Below, in pieces: positions 1-7,574 of a DNA stretch of 14,008 bases (position 1 is its first letter; each line of letters opens with the position of its first letter). The stretch is from CAYWNA01 sp964459305 (GTDB taxonomy: Bacteria > Planctomycetota > Planctomycetia > Pirellulales > Pirellulaceae): the NCBI GenBank assembly GCA_964459305.1, contig CAYWNA010000315.1, positions 1 through 14,008 on the forward strand, read 5' to 3'. Made by a program: the position numbers and the translations under genes. Below the pieces are notes generated by a model. The model saw nothing but the letters and a program-made list of their open reading frames with translations, ran no database searches and was not told the origin of the DNA.

Positions 1-277
1 GATGCACGTGGATCAGCGTGTCTAGCGTCACACCGCGGACCCAAACGAAAACCGACACCGTTGGGTTCTCCAGGAAGCGAGGCAAGCGTTTACTGGCCTC
101 GATGAACGCCTCTTGCACGACATCGGCCGCGTCGATTCGCCCGGACAGGCGAGGATCCAACCGTAAGTCGATAATTCGCTCCAAACGATCCTGGTAACGC
201 GAAAACGTCTCAGCCAGGCACTGTTGACCGTTGCGGTGCAGGTCTTCGATCTGGGGATCGTTGGAGTCGATACTCAC
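1..277 (-). CDS. ECF-type RNA polymerase sigma factor, N-terminal part (cut by left edge)
   Basis: About 92 codons are visible, reading leftwards from a GTG start at 277-275 and running off the window. The translation contains QIEDLHRNGQQCLAETF, then RLERIIDLRLDPRLSGRIDA and ADVVQEAFIEASKRL. This matches the complete sigma factor at 631-1251 almost block for block and corresponds to sigma region 2, which binds core polymerase and the -10 element. GTG is chosen because an in-frame TAG lies two codons upstream, no ATG is available, and the distance to the QIE block equals that in the second gene (eight residues). A GGAG about a dozen bases upstream is a loose ribosome site. The family resemblance is to the planctomycete-specific ECF group (TIGR02984-like). 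The gene is divergent from its paralogue, with 353 bases between them. Whether region 4 is intact cannot be seen. Confidence 0.82.
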   Translation of the reverse strand, partial: MSIDSNDPQIEDLHRNGQQCLAETFSRYQDRLERIIDLRLDPRLSGRIDAADVVQEAFIEASKRLPRFLENPTVSVFVWVRGVTLDTLIHVH

Positions 278-630
278 AGCCTACTTGCATTCTCCGTGTT
301 GTCTTTCCGTGGCCACCATCTCAATAAAACCCCGCTCGCGAGTCAACGGGCCGGCAGTCGGCACATTTTGTCAAGAAAATCTCCGCATGTGGTAAACAAT
401 CTCCGGTGACAATCGGTTTGACAACGGTAGGACGAATGAACCCACCCTTCAACGCACAAGCTGTCTACCGCTCTGGCATAGCGTTATGAAGCCTTGGTCG
501 CGGGATGCAGGTTGGACGCACAATTCGGGTAGGTCACGTGCCAGGGTCACGCCGAACGGCACGCTGCAGGCGAACAGGAAGCGAAAGGGCAGCAGCCCTC
601 GGTCCTAATGAAGTACAGAGCATACACGCG
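278..630. other. Divergent intergenic region between two sigma-factor genes
   Basis: This stretch should hold the promoters of both divergent sigma-factor genes. It contains an orphan copy of the DUF1559 leader (366-450, separate entry). It also has a short perfect hairpin, AGGGC-AGCA-GCCCT, at 586-599, about 31 bases before the ATG of the right-hand gene, which could lie in its 5' untranslated region. No convincing -35/-10 pair and no supportable gene was seen. Small frames here have no family resemblance. Confidence 0.6.
366..450 (+). repeat. DUF1559 leader repeat, copy A (orphan, no gene behind it)
   Basis: The stretch aligns with the leader in front of DUF1559 gene 3 (11336-11421). The blocks GTGGTAAACAATCTCC, TGACAAT, GGTTTG, GACGAATGAACC and CCTTC occur in the same order and spacing, with scattered substitutions. 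Homology fades after about 450, where the other copies continue into an AAGAGG ribosome site and a DUF1559 start; neither is present here. The GGTTTGGT/ACCAAACC pairing of the other copies is lost. It may be the scar of a deleted DUF1559 module or a control element reused by the flanking sigma-factor genes. Confidence 0.7.
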
Positions 631-1251
631 ATGAGTACGGATTTCTGCGGCTCCCAGATCGAACATCTGCGGCGCAATGGCGAGGAGTCTCTGGCGGAGG
701 CGTTCTACCAACACCGGGATCGCCTAGAACGGATCGTTGATTTGCGACTGGACCCTCGTCTGTCCGGGCGGGTTGATGCGTCCGACGTCCTTCAGGAGGC
801 ATTTCTGGAGGCCCAGAAGCGTTTGTCACGGTACGTCGAGAATCCGGGCGTGCCCGTGTTCGTTTGGCTGCGTGGCGTAACCTTAGACACTTTGATTCGC
901 GTTCACCATCGTCACCTCGCCGGGATGCGTGACGCTCGTCGGGAGTTCTCGGTCCAGTCGCCGCAGGTCGGCTCGGTTTCCCTGTCGGGTTGGCTTGTGG
1001 CGGACCTCACTTCGCCGAGCCAAGCTGCGATTCGGGATGAGATGACGAAAAAGATCGAGGAGGCACTCGACGCCATGAAAGAAATCGATCGCGAAGTACT
1101 CATCTTGCGGCACTTTGAGCAGCTCAGCAATGATGAGGTAGCTACGATCGTCGGCGTCGGAAAATCAGCCGCCAGCCGCCGTTACACGCGGGCGATCAAA
1201 CGGTTTCGTGAGGTCCTACAAACCGTTCCCGGGTTCAGCTTTGGCGAATGA
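631..1251 (+). CDS. ECF-type RNA polymerase sigma factor, planctomycete-specific group
   Basis: The 206-residue product would direct RNA polymerase to a specific promoter set. Region 2 covers about residues 28-65 (RLERIVDLRLDPRLSGRVDA, then DVLQEAFLEAQKRL). A linker follows, and region 4 covers about 140-195 (KEIDREVLILRHFEQLSNDE, then the helix-turn-helix VGVGKSAASRRYTRAIKRF) and recognises the -35 element. This length and layout fit the TIGR02984-like planctomycete ECF family. The frame opens upstream to an ATG at 505, but those 42 extra residues look non-coding, and ATG 631 puts QIEHL at the same distance as in the paralogue at the left edge. No good ribosome site precedes it. The DUF1559 leader starts directly at its stop codon, 166 bases before DUF1559 gene 1. 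No anti-sigma gene is adjacent, so the controlling signal is unknown. Relics of the same family lie at 2911-3017 and 9382-9558. Confidence 0.9.
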   Translation: MSTDFCGSQIEHLRRNGEESLAEAFYQHRDRLERIVDLRLDPRLSGRVDASDVLQEAFLEAQKRLSRYVENPGVPVFVWLRGVTLDTLIRVHHRHLAGMRDARREFSVQSPQVGSVSLSGWLVADLTSPSQAAIRDEMTKKIEEALDAMKEIDREVLILRHFEQLSNDEVATIVGVGKSAASRRYTRAIKRFREVLQTVPGFSFGE

Positions 1252-1417
1252 ACTCCCCGGCGATCTTGCCCTCTATGTGTCAACATGACTGAGACACTTC
1301 CCTCCTCATCTTCTCAAGAAAACCACTGCGTGTGGTAAACAACCACGGGCGGTAATTGGTTTGGTAATAGCGGAACGAATGAACCAAACCTGCTTGTCTT
1401 TGTCGAAGAGGTGTGTC
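1252..1417 (+). promoter_or_regulatory. DUF1559 leader repeat, copy B
   Basis: This is the whole space between the sigma-factor stop and the start of DUF1559 gene 1. Bases 1291-1417 match 9597-9723 (copy C) in 126 of 127 positions, the single difference being T1399 against C9705. Two perfect inverted repeats are visible: GTGGT-AAACA-ACCAC (1332-1346) and GGTTTGGT (1358-1365) with ACCAAACC (1383-1390), separated by 17 bases. The ribosome site AAGAGG (1407-1412) sits six bases before the ATG. The element probably carries the promoter and 5' untranslated region of the DUF1559 gene; that role is inferred from position and conservation. Confidence 0.75.
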
Positions 1418-2413
1418 ATGCAAGCTTTCTTGATCAGACGTCGTCGTGGTTTCACGCTTGTTGAACTTCTCGTGGTAATTGCCATCATCGGCATCCTTGT
1501 CGCGCTGTTGCTGCCGGCCATCCAGGCGGCGCGCGAAGCGGCCCGGCGGGCGAAATGCACGAACAACATGAAGCAACTCGGCATCGCTTTTCACAACTAT
1601 CACGACATTCACAACACATATCCGCGGTGGGCCTACGGGGGAGCAGGTAATTACATATATCAAAATAATTGGAATGTTGGGCACACGGCGATGACCATGA
1701 TCTTGCCCTACGTCGAGCAGGACGCCGTTTACGATCAGATCGACTGGGGGGTCGGCCCTACCTACGATCCGAACAATGCGCTTTTTCGCTTAAGTCCGAT
1801 CGAGTCGTTCCAGTGTCCGTCGGAAGGGAAATACCTTAGTGCTTCGTACCCGGCCTACAGCACTTACAAAGTCTCCGCGGGTTCCTGCATGATGATGCCG
1901 GCCTTGGCCAGCCAAAATGGCATGTTCCAACGGGACAGTGAGACCGCCATGCGCGATGTGACGGATGGAACGACGACCACGTTCATGCTCGGCGAGATTC
2001 TTCTGGGCGATGGTACCTCAACCTCGTTCGGCTGGGGCGACATCGTGCGCACGGTGAGCGGTCGCCCCACTGCCATCCCTCCAACCCAAGCCGCGATGGC
2101 GACGTGGGGGGCGGCGTGCGAGGCCGGGATCAGTTCTCACTATAGCACGGTTGGGAGCAGGTACTGGTACCCCAGGGTTAGCCACGGAAGTCCGTTCACT
2201 GCGGTTGCGCCGCCCAATTGGAAGTACCCAAACTGCACGGATAACGCGTGGAGCGCCGGCTACACGTTCTTGGGCGCACGCAGCCGTCACCCGGGCGGTG
2301 CGATGCACACTATGGGCGACGCTTCGACGCAGTTCATCAGCAACGATATCGACTTCAACACCTATCAATTCTTGGGTGCCAAGGACGACGGCGAGGCCGT
2401 TGATCTGCCCTGA
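1418..2413 (+). CDS. DUF1559 prepilin-like protein 1
   Basis: The 331-residue protein opens with a type IV prepilin signal: a basic run (RRRR, residues 7-10), Gly11 as the cleavage residue, then FTLVELLVVIAIIGILVALL with Glu at mature position +5, and the family block PAIQAAREAARRAKC. The C-terminal part has the DUF1559 (SBP_bac_10) closing motif RHPGGAMHTMGDAS, where the usual H-x9-DG reads H-x9-DA (His291, Asp301). Such proteins are greatly expanded in Planctomycetes and are thought to be surface or pseudopilin-like; their job is not settled. The start at 1418 is chosen over longer options because AAGAGG lies six bases upstream and because leader copy D, before gene 3, has an in-frame TAG just upstream of the equivalent ATG. 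A lipoprotein-like gene follows after 43 bases, suggesting cotranscription. Confidence 0.93.
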   Translation: MQAFLIRRRRGFTLVELLVVIAIIGILVALLLPAIQAAREAARRAKCTNNMKQLGIAFHNYHDIHNTYPRWAYGGAGNYIYQNNWNVGHTAMTMILPYVEQDAVYDQIDWGVGPTYDPNNALFRLSPIESFQCPSEGKYLSASYPAYSTYKVSAGSCMMMPALASQNGMFQRDSETAMRDVTDGTTTTFMLGEILLGDGTSTSFGWGDIVRTVSGRPTAIPPTQAAMATWGAACEAGISSHYSTVGSRYWYPRVSHGSPFTAVAPPNWKYPNCTDNAWSAGYTFLGARSRHPGGAMHTMGDASTQFISNDIDFNTYQFLGAKDDGEAVDLP

Positions 2414-2456
2414 GTTTGACTAGAATCCGCCTTATTCAGAAGGAGTGCAAGCTGAC

Positions 2457-2798
2457 ATGTCTGGGAGAAGATTAATGCCTCTTGTGTTATTGGTTTTGGC
2501 TTTCAGCGCGGGGTGCCCGCAGGGAACGAGTCACCAGCGTTCGATTGATATCCCGAAAGCAGCGCAGAATTCGCCCGCGGATGAACTGAAGACCTATTTG
2601 CGTGATTTGGCCGAAACGGGAGAGAAGGCCGCGGACATTGACATCGCAGCCCTCGACGAGTCTGTTTTGGCGATCATGGAAGCCGATGAGGAAAAGGGCA
2701 TCGCGTTGCAGAAGGACTTGGAGGACTTGAAGACCACGCTGGGCAGCGATCCCGTGAAGGTCAGAGTGAAGGCCAAGGAGATGCTGGAGAAGCTCTAG
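2457..2798 (+). CDS. Small lipoprotein-like secreted protein
   Basis: This is a 113-residue protein of unknown family. It starts with a hydrophobic signal (LMPLVLLVLAFSAGC) ending in a cysteine that could be lipidated, although the -3 residue is Ser rather than the usual Leu. The rest is charged and largely helical in appearance, rich in Ala, Asp, Glu, Leu and Lys, with heptad-like stretches towards the C-terminus (KDLEDLKTTL, KVRVKAKEMLEKL), so a short coiled coil is possible. ATG 2457 is preferred to a GTG at 2445, because AAGGAG at 2440-2445 would overlap the GTG but sits 11 bases from the ATG. It lies 43 bases behind DUF1559 gene 1, the position where the two other DUF1559 genes have carboxypeptidase-regulatory-like lipoproteins. 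It does not resemble those in sequence. Confidence 0.8.
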   Translation: MSGRRLMPLVLLVLAFSAGCPQGTSHQRSIDIPKAAQNSPADELKTYLRDLAETGEKAADIDIAALDESVLAIMEADEEKGIALQKDLEDLKTTLGSDPVKVRVKAKEMLEKL

Positions 2799-2910
2799 CT
2801 GGCGATTCGGTAAGCGGGCTGTCGGAATACATAGCGCCCCTGGACGTCCAATGCGGGATCTAGGGATTTTCTCCTCGCTCGGAGGCGTGCGTCACGCTCC
2901 CACTGCTTCC

Positions 2911-3017
2911 GATCCAATCGCAATCGACGATCCGCTCCAAGCGATCCTGGAATCGCGAAAACGCCTCAGCCAGGCACTGTTCACCGGTGCGATCCAAATC
3001 CTCGATCTGCGAGTTCT
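2911..3017 (-). pseudogene. Sigma-factor 5' fragment (N-terminal relic)
   Basis: Read on the minus strand, this gives SQIEDLDRTGEQCLAEAFSR followed by FQDRLERIVD. It aligns with residues 8-37 of the intact sigma factor and is closest to the gene at the left edge. After IVD one base is missing (GATT-GCG against GATTTGCG), which throws the frame out. In the shifted frame the homology runs on briefly (LRLD) and stops at about 2911. No ATG or GTG sits at the expected start. A frameshift, a truncation and a lost start make this a clear relic. The rest of the gap 2799-3121 holds an imperfect hairpin at 2881-2900 (GGAGGCGTG / CACGCTCC) and nothing else recognisable. Confidence 0.75.
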
Positions 3018-3121
3018 TATTGACCGTATCGAAGTCCGGTGGATCGGCGGTGGTGTGGACGTTTTGAAGAACATCAAAGCCGACCAATTCCTGACGATCA
3101 CACAACGAAGCGGGGGGCATC

Positions 3122-5599
3122 GTGACTGATGCGGTAGAATCTGAACCCCGCTGGTTCCGCTCGCGCTCCACGAGATGGCTGGTGTGCTTGCTTGTGGTCG
3201 CCGCGGCACTCACTGTCTTGGGAAGCTGGTTTGCCCGAAGGCTTGTACGGGCAACGGCGCAGCGGGAACTGGTGGAACAAATCCGCGTCATTGGGGGCAA
3301 GGTGTACTATGAGTACCAGTGCGATGAGTCGAGCGATTGGCCTCTGAACGAAGAAGAAATGCCGAAGCCGGGGTGGTTGGAAGACTTGCTTGGCGAGGAC
3401 TTCTTGCACGACGCGTTCTACGTGAGTTTCATTCGATTCGAACGCAGCAACGGTGGGTTGTTGGCGATCGACAAGCACCACGCCTCGGATGCAGAGCTGC
3501 TGCGTCTCAAGGAGCTGCCCCGTCTCCGATGGTTAGCTCTCGATGGCCGTCAACTTACGGAGGCCGGACTGGAACATTTGCGGGAATTCACCGGCCTGGA
3601 GAGACTCTGGATGGCTGATGTGCGCGTGAGCGGCACATGGGCAGAGCATCTCGCGGGAATGGCCAATCTCAAACAGATATATCTCCCCTTCACGCCACTG
3701 TCCGACGCCGGGGTGAAACAGCTTGAGTCGTTGAGCGGTCTTGAGACACTCGATTGCAGCGCCACCGATTTGACGGACGCGGGGATGGTACATCTGAGAC
3801 AAGCGGTCAATCTCAAAGAGTTGTTCCTTGCCTACACGGGGGTGACCGATGCCGGGCTGGAAAATCTTCAAGAGTTAACCCGTCTGGAAACGCTCTGGCT
3901 GAGCGACACGAGAATAACCGATGTCGGGATGACGCATCTGAAGGGATTGGTCAACCTCAAGCACCTGTTCCTTGGCGGCACGCGGTTGACCGACGCCGGG
4001 ATGAAACACCTTCGGCAATTGAACCATCTTGAAAGGCTGGATTGCACTGCCACCCAAGTTACCGATTCCGGGATTGAGAATCTACGGAAAATGGCCGACC
4101 TCACGCACCTGTTTCTCTCGTGCACACAAGTAAGCGACGTCGGGCTGGTGAACTTTTGCGAGTTGGGTCGTCTTGAAAGACTGGATTGCAGCGGCACGCA
4201 AGTGACCGACGCTGGGATAGCGCACCTGAAGGAACTCGGTAACCTCAATAACTTACTTCTGGACGGCACCGGCATTTCGAATGCTGGGATCAAGCATCTC
4301 GGCGGACTGAGCAATTTGAATCTGTTGTCACTTTCGGCCACCAACGTCGGTGACGCGGGTTTGGAGCACTTGAAGGGATTGACCAAGCTCCGAACACTAC
4401 AGCTCTACGAGAGCAACTGCACGCTTTCGGGAGTCGTGCATCTTTATACGGTGCTCCAGGAGCGCACTCTGGACGAGGCACTGGAGGCCGTGGCCCGTGT
4501 CGAGCGAGACAGCGACGGGCGCGTGGTCTCGCTGGACCTTTCGAGAATGCGAGTGACCGACGCTGGTCTCGCACACTTGTCAGGGCTAACAAATCTCGAA
4601 TGGTTGTTCCTCAACAGTACTCACGTGACTGACGCCGGGTTGGACCACCTAAAGCGGTTGCGCAAACTGCAGGCTCTTGATCTTTCCGGCACGAGCGTAA
4701 CGGATCTCGGACTCAGCCAACTCCACGAGTTACCCAATCTACGAACGCTGCACTTAGCCGGAACCGAAACGACCGGCGAAGGTGTGGAGACGCTTAGGCG
4801 GGCATCGTCCGGGGGGATAAGGGTCCACAGAGTAGACTTCTCTCACCTCAAGACGGACACAGCGGGCTCGAAGAGTGTCAGTTCGCATGTGAATATCGCT
4901 AAAACCCTTGCGAGGCAGGGAAGGACCCAACAGGCCAAGGCCCATTTTGTCGAAGCGATCGAATTCCAGCCGAATCGGAAGGAGGCCCATCTGGGCCTTG
5001 CACGGATTCTTGACAGGGAGCGGAAACTCGAACAAGCGGCGACGTACTGTCGCGAGGCATTGCGAATCGACCCGGGCTATTTCGACGCGCATTTTTATCT
5101 CGGGCTAATCCTGCTCAACGCCGGCCAACTCGATGACGCAAGCAAGCATTTTGTGCGGTCCGTTCGGCTGAGGCCCAAGGACGCTTCTGCGAACTACTAC
5201 CACGGCCACGTGCTACACCGTCAAGGAAGACGAAAACAGGCGGCAATCTACTACCAAAACGCAGTGAACTACGATCCGGGACTGGTCGATGCTCTTTTAG
5301 CGCTTGCCGCGATCCGCATCAGGCCGGACGACACTGGTCACCACGATGCCGACGAGGCAGTCCGATTGGCTGAAGAAGCATGTGAGTTGACGCAGCACCA
5401 AGATCCCAATGCGTTGGAAATCCTTGCCAAGGTCTACGCCAAGACCGGAAGGTTCGACGATGCGCTTCGTGCGGCTACACGCGCGCGGCAGATCGCCTAT
5501 GCGATAGGAGACAAGGCGTTGGCCGATCGAATCGAGAAGACCCTGACCTTGGTCCGGCGAACCGCGTCCGGCCAAGAGGGTCAATTCAGGCCCAAGTAA
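3122..5599 (+). CDS. Membrane-anchored leucine-rich repeat and TPR protein
   Basis: The product has 825 residues from a GTG start with a weak G-rich ribosome site. A single membrane anchor (about residues 18-40, LVCLLVVAAALTVLGSWF) follows a short basic head typical of planctomycete LRR proteins. Leucine-rich repeats of exactly 24 residues run from about 123 to 565 with the core TxVTDAGLxHLxxLxxLxxLxL, broken by a non-repeat insert near 430-470. Tetratricopeptide repeats follow from about 585 to 800 (for example ARILDRERKLEQAATYCREA). Both parts are protein-binding scaffolds; no catalytic motif was seen. Given the anchor, both probably face outside the cytoplasm, though the TPR location is an inference. 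The stop overlaps the start of the next gene by one base (TAATG), which implies translational coupling with the cupredoxin/iron-sulfur protein and a shared function. Confidence 0.9.
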   Translation: MTDAVESEPRWFRSRSTRWLVCLLVVAAALTVLGSWFARRLVRATAQRELVEQIRVIGGKVYYEYQCDESSDWPLNEEEMPKPGWLEDLLGEDFLHDAFYVSFIRFERSNGGLLAIDKHHASDAELLRLKELPRLRWLALDGRQLTEAGLEHLREFTGLERLWMADVRVSGTWAEHLAGMANLKQIYLPFTPLSDAGVKQLESLSGLETLDCSATDLTDAGMVHLRQAVNLKELFLAYTGVTDAGLENLQELTRLETLWLSDTRITDVGMTHLKGLVNLKHLFLGGTRLTDAGMKHLRQLNHLERLDCTATQVTDSGIENLRKMADLTHLFLSCTQVSDVGLVNFCELGRLERLDCSGTQVTDAGIAHLKELGNLNNLLLDGTGISNAGIKHLGGLSNLNLLSLSATNVGDAGLEHLKGLTKLRTLQLYESNCTLSGVVHLYTVLQERTLDEALEAVARVERDSDGRVVSLDLSRMRVTDAGLAHLSGLTNLEWLFLNSTHVTDAGLDHLKRLRKLQALDLSGTSVTDLGLSQLHELPNLRTLHLAGTETTGEGVETLRRASSGGIRVHRVDFSHLKTDTAGSKSVSSHVNIAKTLARQGRTQQAKAHFVEAIEFQPNRKEAHLGLARILDRERKLEQAATYCREALRIDPGYFDAHFYLGLILLNAGQLDDASKHFVRSVRLRPKDASANYYHGHVLHRQGRRKQAAIYYQNAVNYDPGLVDALLALAAIRIRPDDTGHHDADEAVRLAEEACELTQHQDPNALEILAKVYAKTGRFDDALRAATRARQIAYAIGDKALADRIEKTLTLVRRTASGQEGQFRPK

Positions 5600-7563
5600 T
5601 GGCGCAACGGACGAGAGCATGGAGAACGCGCGTGTGGCAGGCTTTGCTCCTGTTGGCGTTTGCCGTCGTTCCCGGCAGTCTGTGTCAGTTCTTGGCCGAG
5701 CCGCCTCAACATCGTTCCATTCACGTCAGTTCCTTTCGCTACGGCAAGAAACCATCGGTCATCCGCTGCAACCGGGGAGATAGGCTGCATCTCACATTTG
5801 ATACACAAGACACCGGCCATTCCTTTTTTCTTGAGGAGTTCGACTTAGACGTCAAGATCACGCCAGCCAGCCGAAACGTGACGGCTTTCCGAACCAGCGA
5901 TCCCGGAGCCGCTCCGGAGCTGAAGCGGGAGATGGTGCTGCACGCCGAACATCCCGGTTGGCTCCGCTATCTCGTATCCAAGAGCCAGTATCGGTGCCAC
6001 GTCTATTGCGGGCCGATGCACGCGTTCGAGCACGGCAACCTGATCATCGAGCCGAACTCTCTGCTGTTCGCCGCTCTTGGAGTCGTGATGGGCATTCCTT
6101 TCGTTGGATTGGTTAGTCTACGAAGAACACTTCGGCAAGACTCGGCAAGCGCCCCGCTGGTTTCGCCGACGGACGGATGGGACGTCTTCCAGCGATTGCC
6201 GTGGCTGAAGCGATTGGTGGCGCGACGAGGTTTTCAATTCGCTTGGACGTCCACCATCATGATCCTGCTGTACGTCGTCATTTTGACGGCCCTTTTCGGA
6301 ACACACATGCCGGGGCGGAATCTTGGTGTCATGCTCACATGGGTACTCTGGCTTTTCTTGTTGACGGCCATAATGACGCCTCTTGGCGGTAGAATCTGGT
6401 GTCTGGCTTGTCCATTGCCGGTTCCCGGCGAGATTTTGCAGCGTCGCGCGGCAACCGGTGTGCGGAGCGGCTCGACGCGTGGCTATAACAACCGTTTCTT
6501 TGGGTTGAACCGATCTTGGCCAACGTGGTTGACGGGCGACTGGCCCCGGTTGATCGGATTGCTGATCTTGGGAACGTTTTCAACGGTGTTGGTCGCCAGC
6601 CCGAGACTGTCCGGTTGGCTGGTTCTGGGCCTTGTCGTGTTGGCTACGGCTATGGCGTTGATCTGGGAACTTCGGACCTTTTGCCGTTACGTTTGCCCTG
6701 TGAGCGCGTTTGTTGGGCTGTACTCGATGGCGGGCAAACTGGCTTTGCGAGCCGCCGACCCAACGGTTTGCGACGCGTGTGATTTCCAATCGTGCCAGAA
6801 GGGCAGTGAAGAGGGCTGGGCATGCCCGTACGGGCTGTGCGTAGGAGAAATCAACGAAAACAATGACTGCGGGCTGTGCACCGAGTGTGTCAAGACTTGC
6901 CCGTTTGACAACGTGACGCTCCGCTGGCGACCGTTTGGCCATGAGACACGGATCCGCAATACGAGCCATGCTTGGTTGGCAATGGCGATGCTGGTGCTGG
7001 CCGTGGCCTATTGCGTGATGCACCAGGGCCCGTGGCCGGCGTTGCGCGATTGTGTGAACCTCCTGGATAAGCGAAACTGGGCCCTGTTCGGAATTTTCGC
7101 GGCCGTGTTGTGGACCGCGGCGCTGGCGGGTCTGCCCGCGGTGATGTTGCTTCTGGCGTGGGCCGGCAAGCGGATTGCCTTGATGTCGCAGTCGAGCGGC
7201 AGCCTGATGATGGCCTCGACTGGTGCATTGGTGCCCATCGGACTGATGGTTTGGGTCTCCTTTGTCGTACCGATGCTGATGGTAAACTTGACTTTCCTCC
7301 TTCAGTCGTTGTCGGATCCCTTCGGTTGGGGCTGGGACCTGCTGGGCACGTCGGGCATGCCGTGGCATCAGCTTTGGCCCGGGGCCATACCGTGGATACA
7401 AGTCGGCTGCGTTCTGATCGGTTTGCACTACGGGCTTCGCAGTGCTTGGCGGATTTGGCTGGGTGTCGCACGAAAACCGCTGGCCGCCTTGCGAGGCATG
7501 GTACCGTTAGCGGCGTTCCTGCTGGGCCTTAGCGGATCGTTTGTATGGTTTTTTGCTAACTAG
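5599..7563 (+). CDS. CuA-like cupredoxin fused to NosR/NapH-like 4Fe-4S membrane protein
   Basis: This 654-residue protein seems built for electron transfer at the membrane. After an N-terminal hydrophobic segment (about 13-30) comes a cupredoxin domain resembling cytochrome oxidase subunit II and NosZ: His74 (TGHSFF), then CHVYCGPMHAFEHG, giving Cys133, Cys137 and His141. The methionine expected three residues after that His is Glu144. Several membrane segments follow (about 155-175, 215-235, 245-262, 318-356, 458-475, 495-522, 540-570, 600-620, 635-652). Iron-sulfur motifs are CLACP (Cys268, 271), CRYVCP (Cys362, 366), an unusual set at Cys391/394/399/409/414, and a classic CxxCxxCxxxCP at Cys424-434. 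The second half resembles NosR/NapH/CcoG ferredoxin-like quinol or ferredoxin relays. The start overlaps the LRR-TPR stop. The redox partner is unknown; no catalytic subunit is in view. Confidence 0.88.
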   Translation: MAQRTRAWRTRVWQALLLLAFAVVPGSLCQFLAEPPQHRSIHVSSFRYGKKPSVIRCNRGDRLHLTFDTQDTGHSFFLEEFDLDVKITPASRNVTAFRTSDPGAAPELKREMVLHAEHPGWLRYLVSKSQYRCHVYCGPMHAFEHGNLIIEPNSLLFAALGVVMGIPFVGLVSLRRTLRQDSASAPLVSPTDGWDVFQRLPWLKRLVARRGFQFAWTSTIMILLYVVILTALFGTHMPGRNLGVMLTWVLWLFLLTAIMTPLGGRIWCLACPLPVPGEILQRRAATGVRSGSTRGYNNRFFGLNRSWPTWLTGDWPRLIGLLILGTFSTVLVASPRLSGWLVLGLVVLATAMALIWELRTFCRYVCPVSAFVGLYSMAGKLALRAADPTVCDACDFQSCQKGSEEGWACPYGLCVGEINENNDCGLCTECVKTCPFDNVTLRWRPFGHETRIRNTSHAWLAMAMLVLAVAYCVMHQGPWPALRDCVNLLDKRNWALFGIFAAVLWTAALAGLPAVMLLLAWAGKRIALMSQSSGSLMMASTGALVPIGLMVWVSFVVPMLMVNLTFLLQSLSDPFGWGWDLLGTSGMPWHQLWPGAIPWIQVGCVLIGLHYGLRSAWRIWLGVARKPLAALRGMVPLAAFLLGLSGSFVWFFAN

Positions 7564-7574
7564 AACAAGGTCTC

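Noticed and set aside
224..409. A 61-codon plus-strand frame near the left edge
   Set aside because: It overlaps the start of the minus-strand sigma-factor gene and runs into the leader repeat; no coding character.
505..630. Upstream in-frame extension of the complete sigma factor
   Set aside because: The added residues are Arg-rich, not shared with the left-edge paralogue, and would move the conserved QIE block away from its usual distance to the start.
1372..1401. ECF-like promoter: GGAAC (1372-1376) followed by GTCT, kept in copies B and C (GGAAC also in D)
   Set aside because: The 19-base spacer is longer than the usual 15-17, and a start site there would leave almost no room for the ribosome site; too weak to annotate.
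2841..2850. Perfect palindrome TGGACGTCCA, also at 6244-6253 and 10294-10303
   Set aside because: Two of the three copies lie inside coding sequence with ordinary codons, so a regulatory role is not supported.
2851..3129. A 92-codon plus-strand frame before the LRR-TPR gene
   Set aside because: It is the opposite strand of the sigma-factor relic, whose minus-strand translation matches a known family.
6580..7428. A 282-codon minus-strand frame opposite the cupredoxin/iron-sulfur gene
   Set aside because: The Gln/His/Arg-rich product has no recognisable motif, while the plus strand has a clear membrane protein with iron-sulfur motifs.
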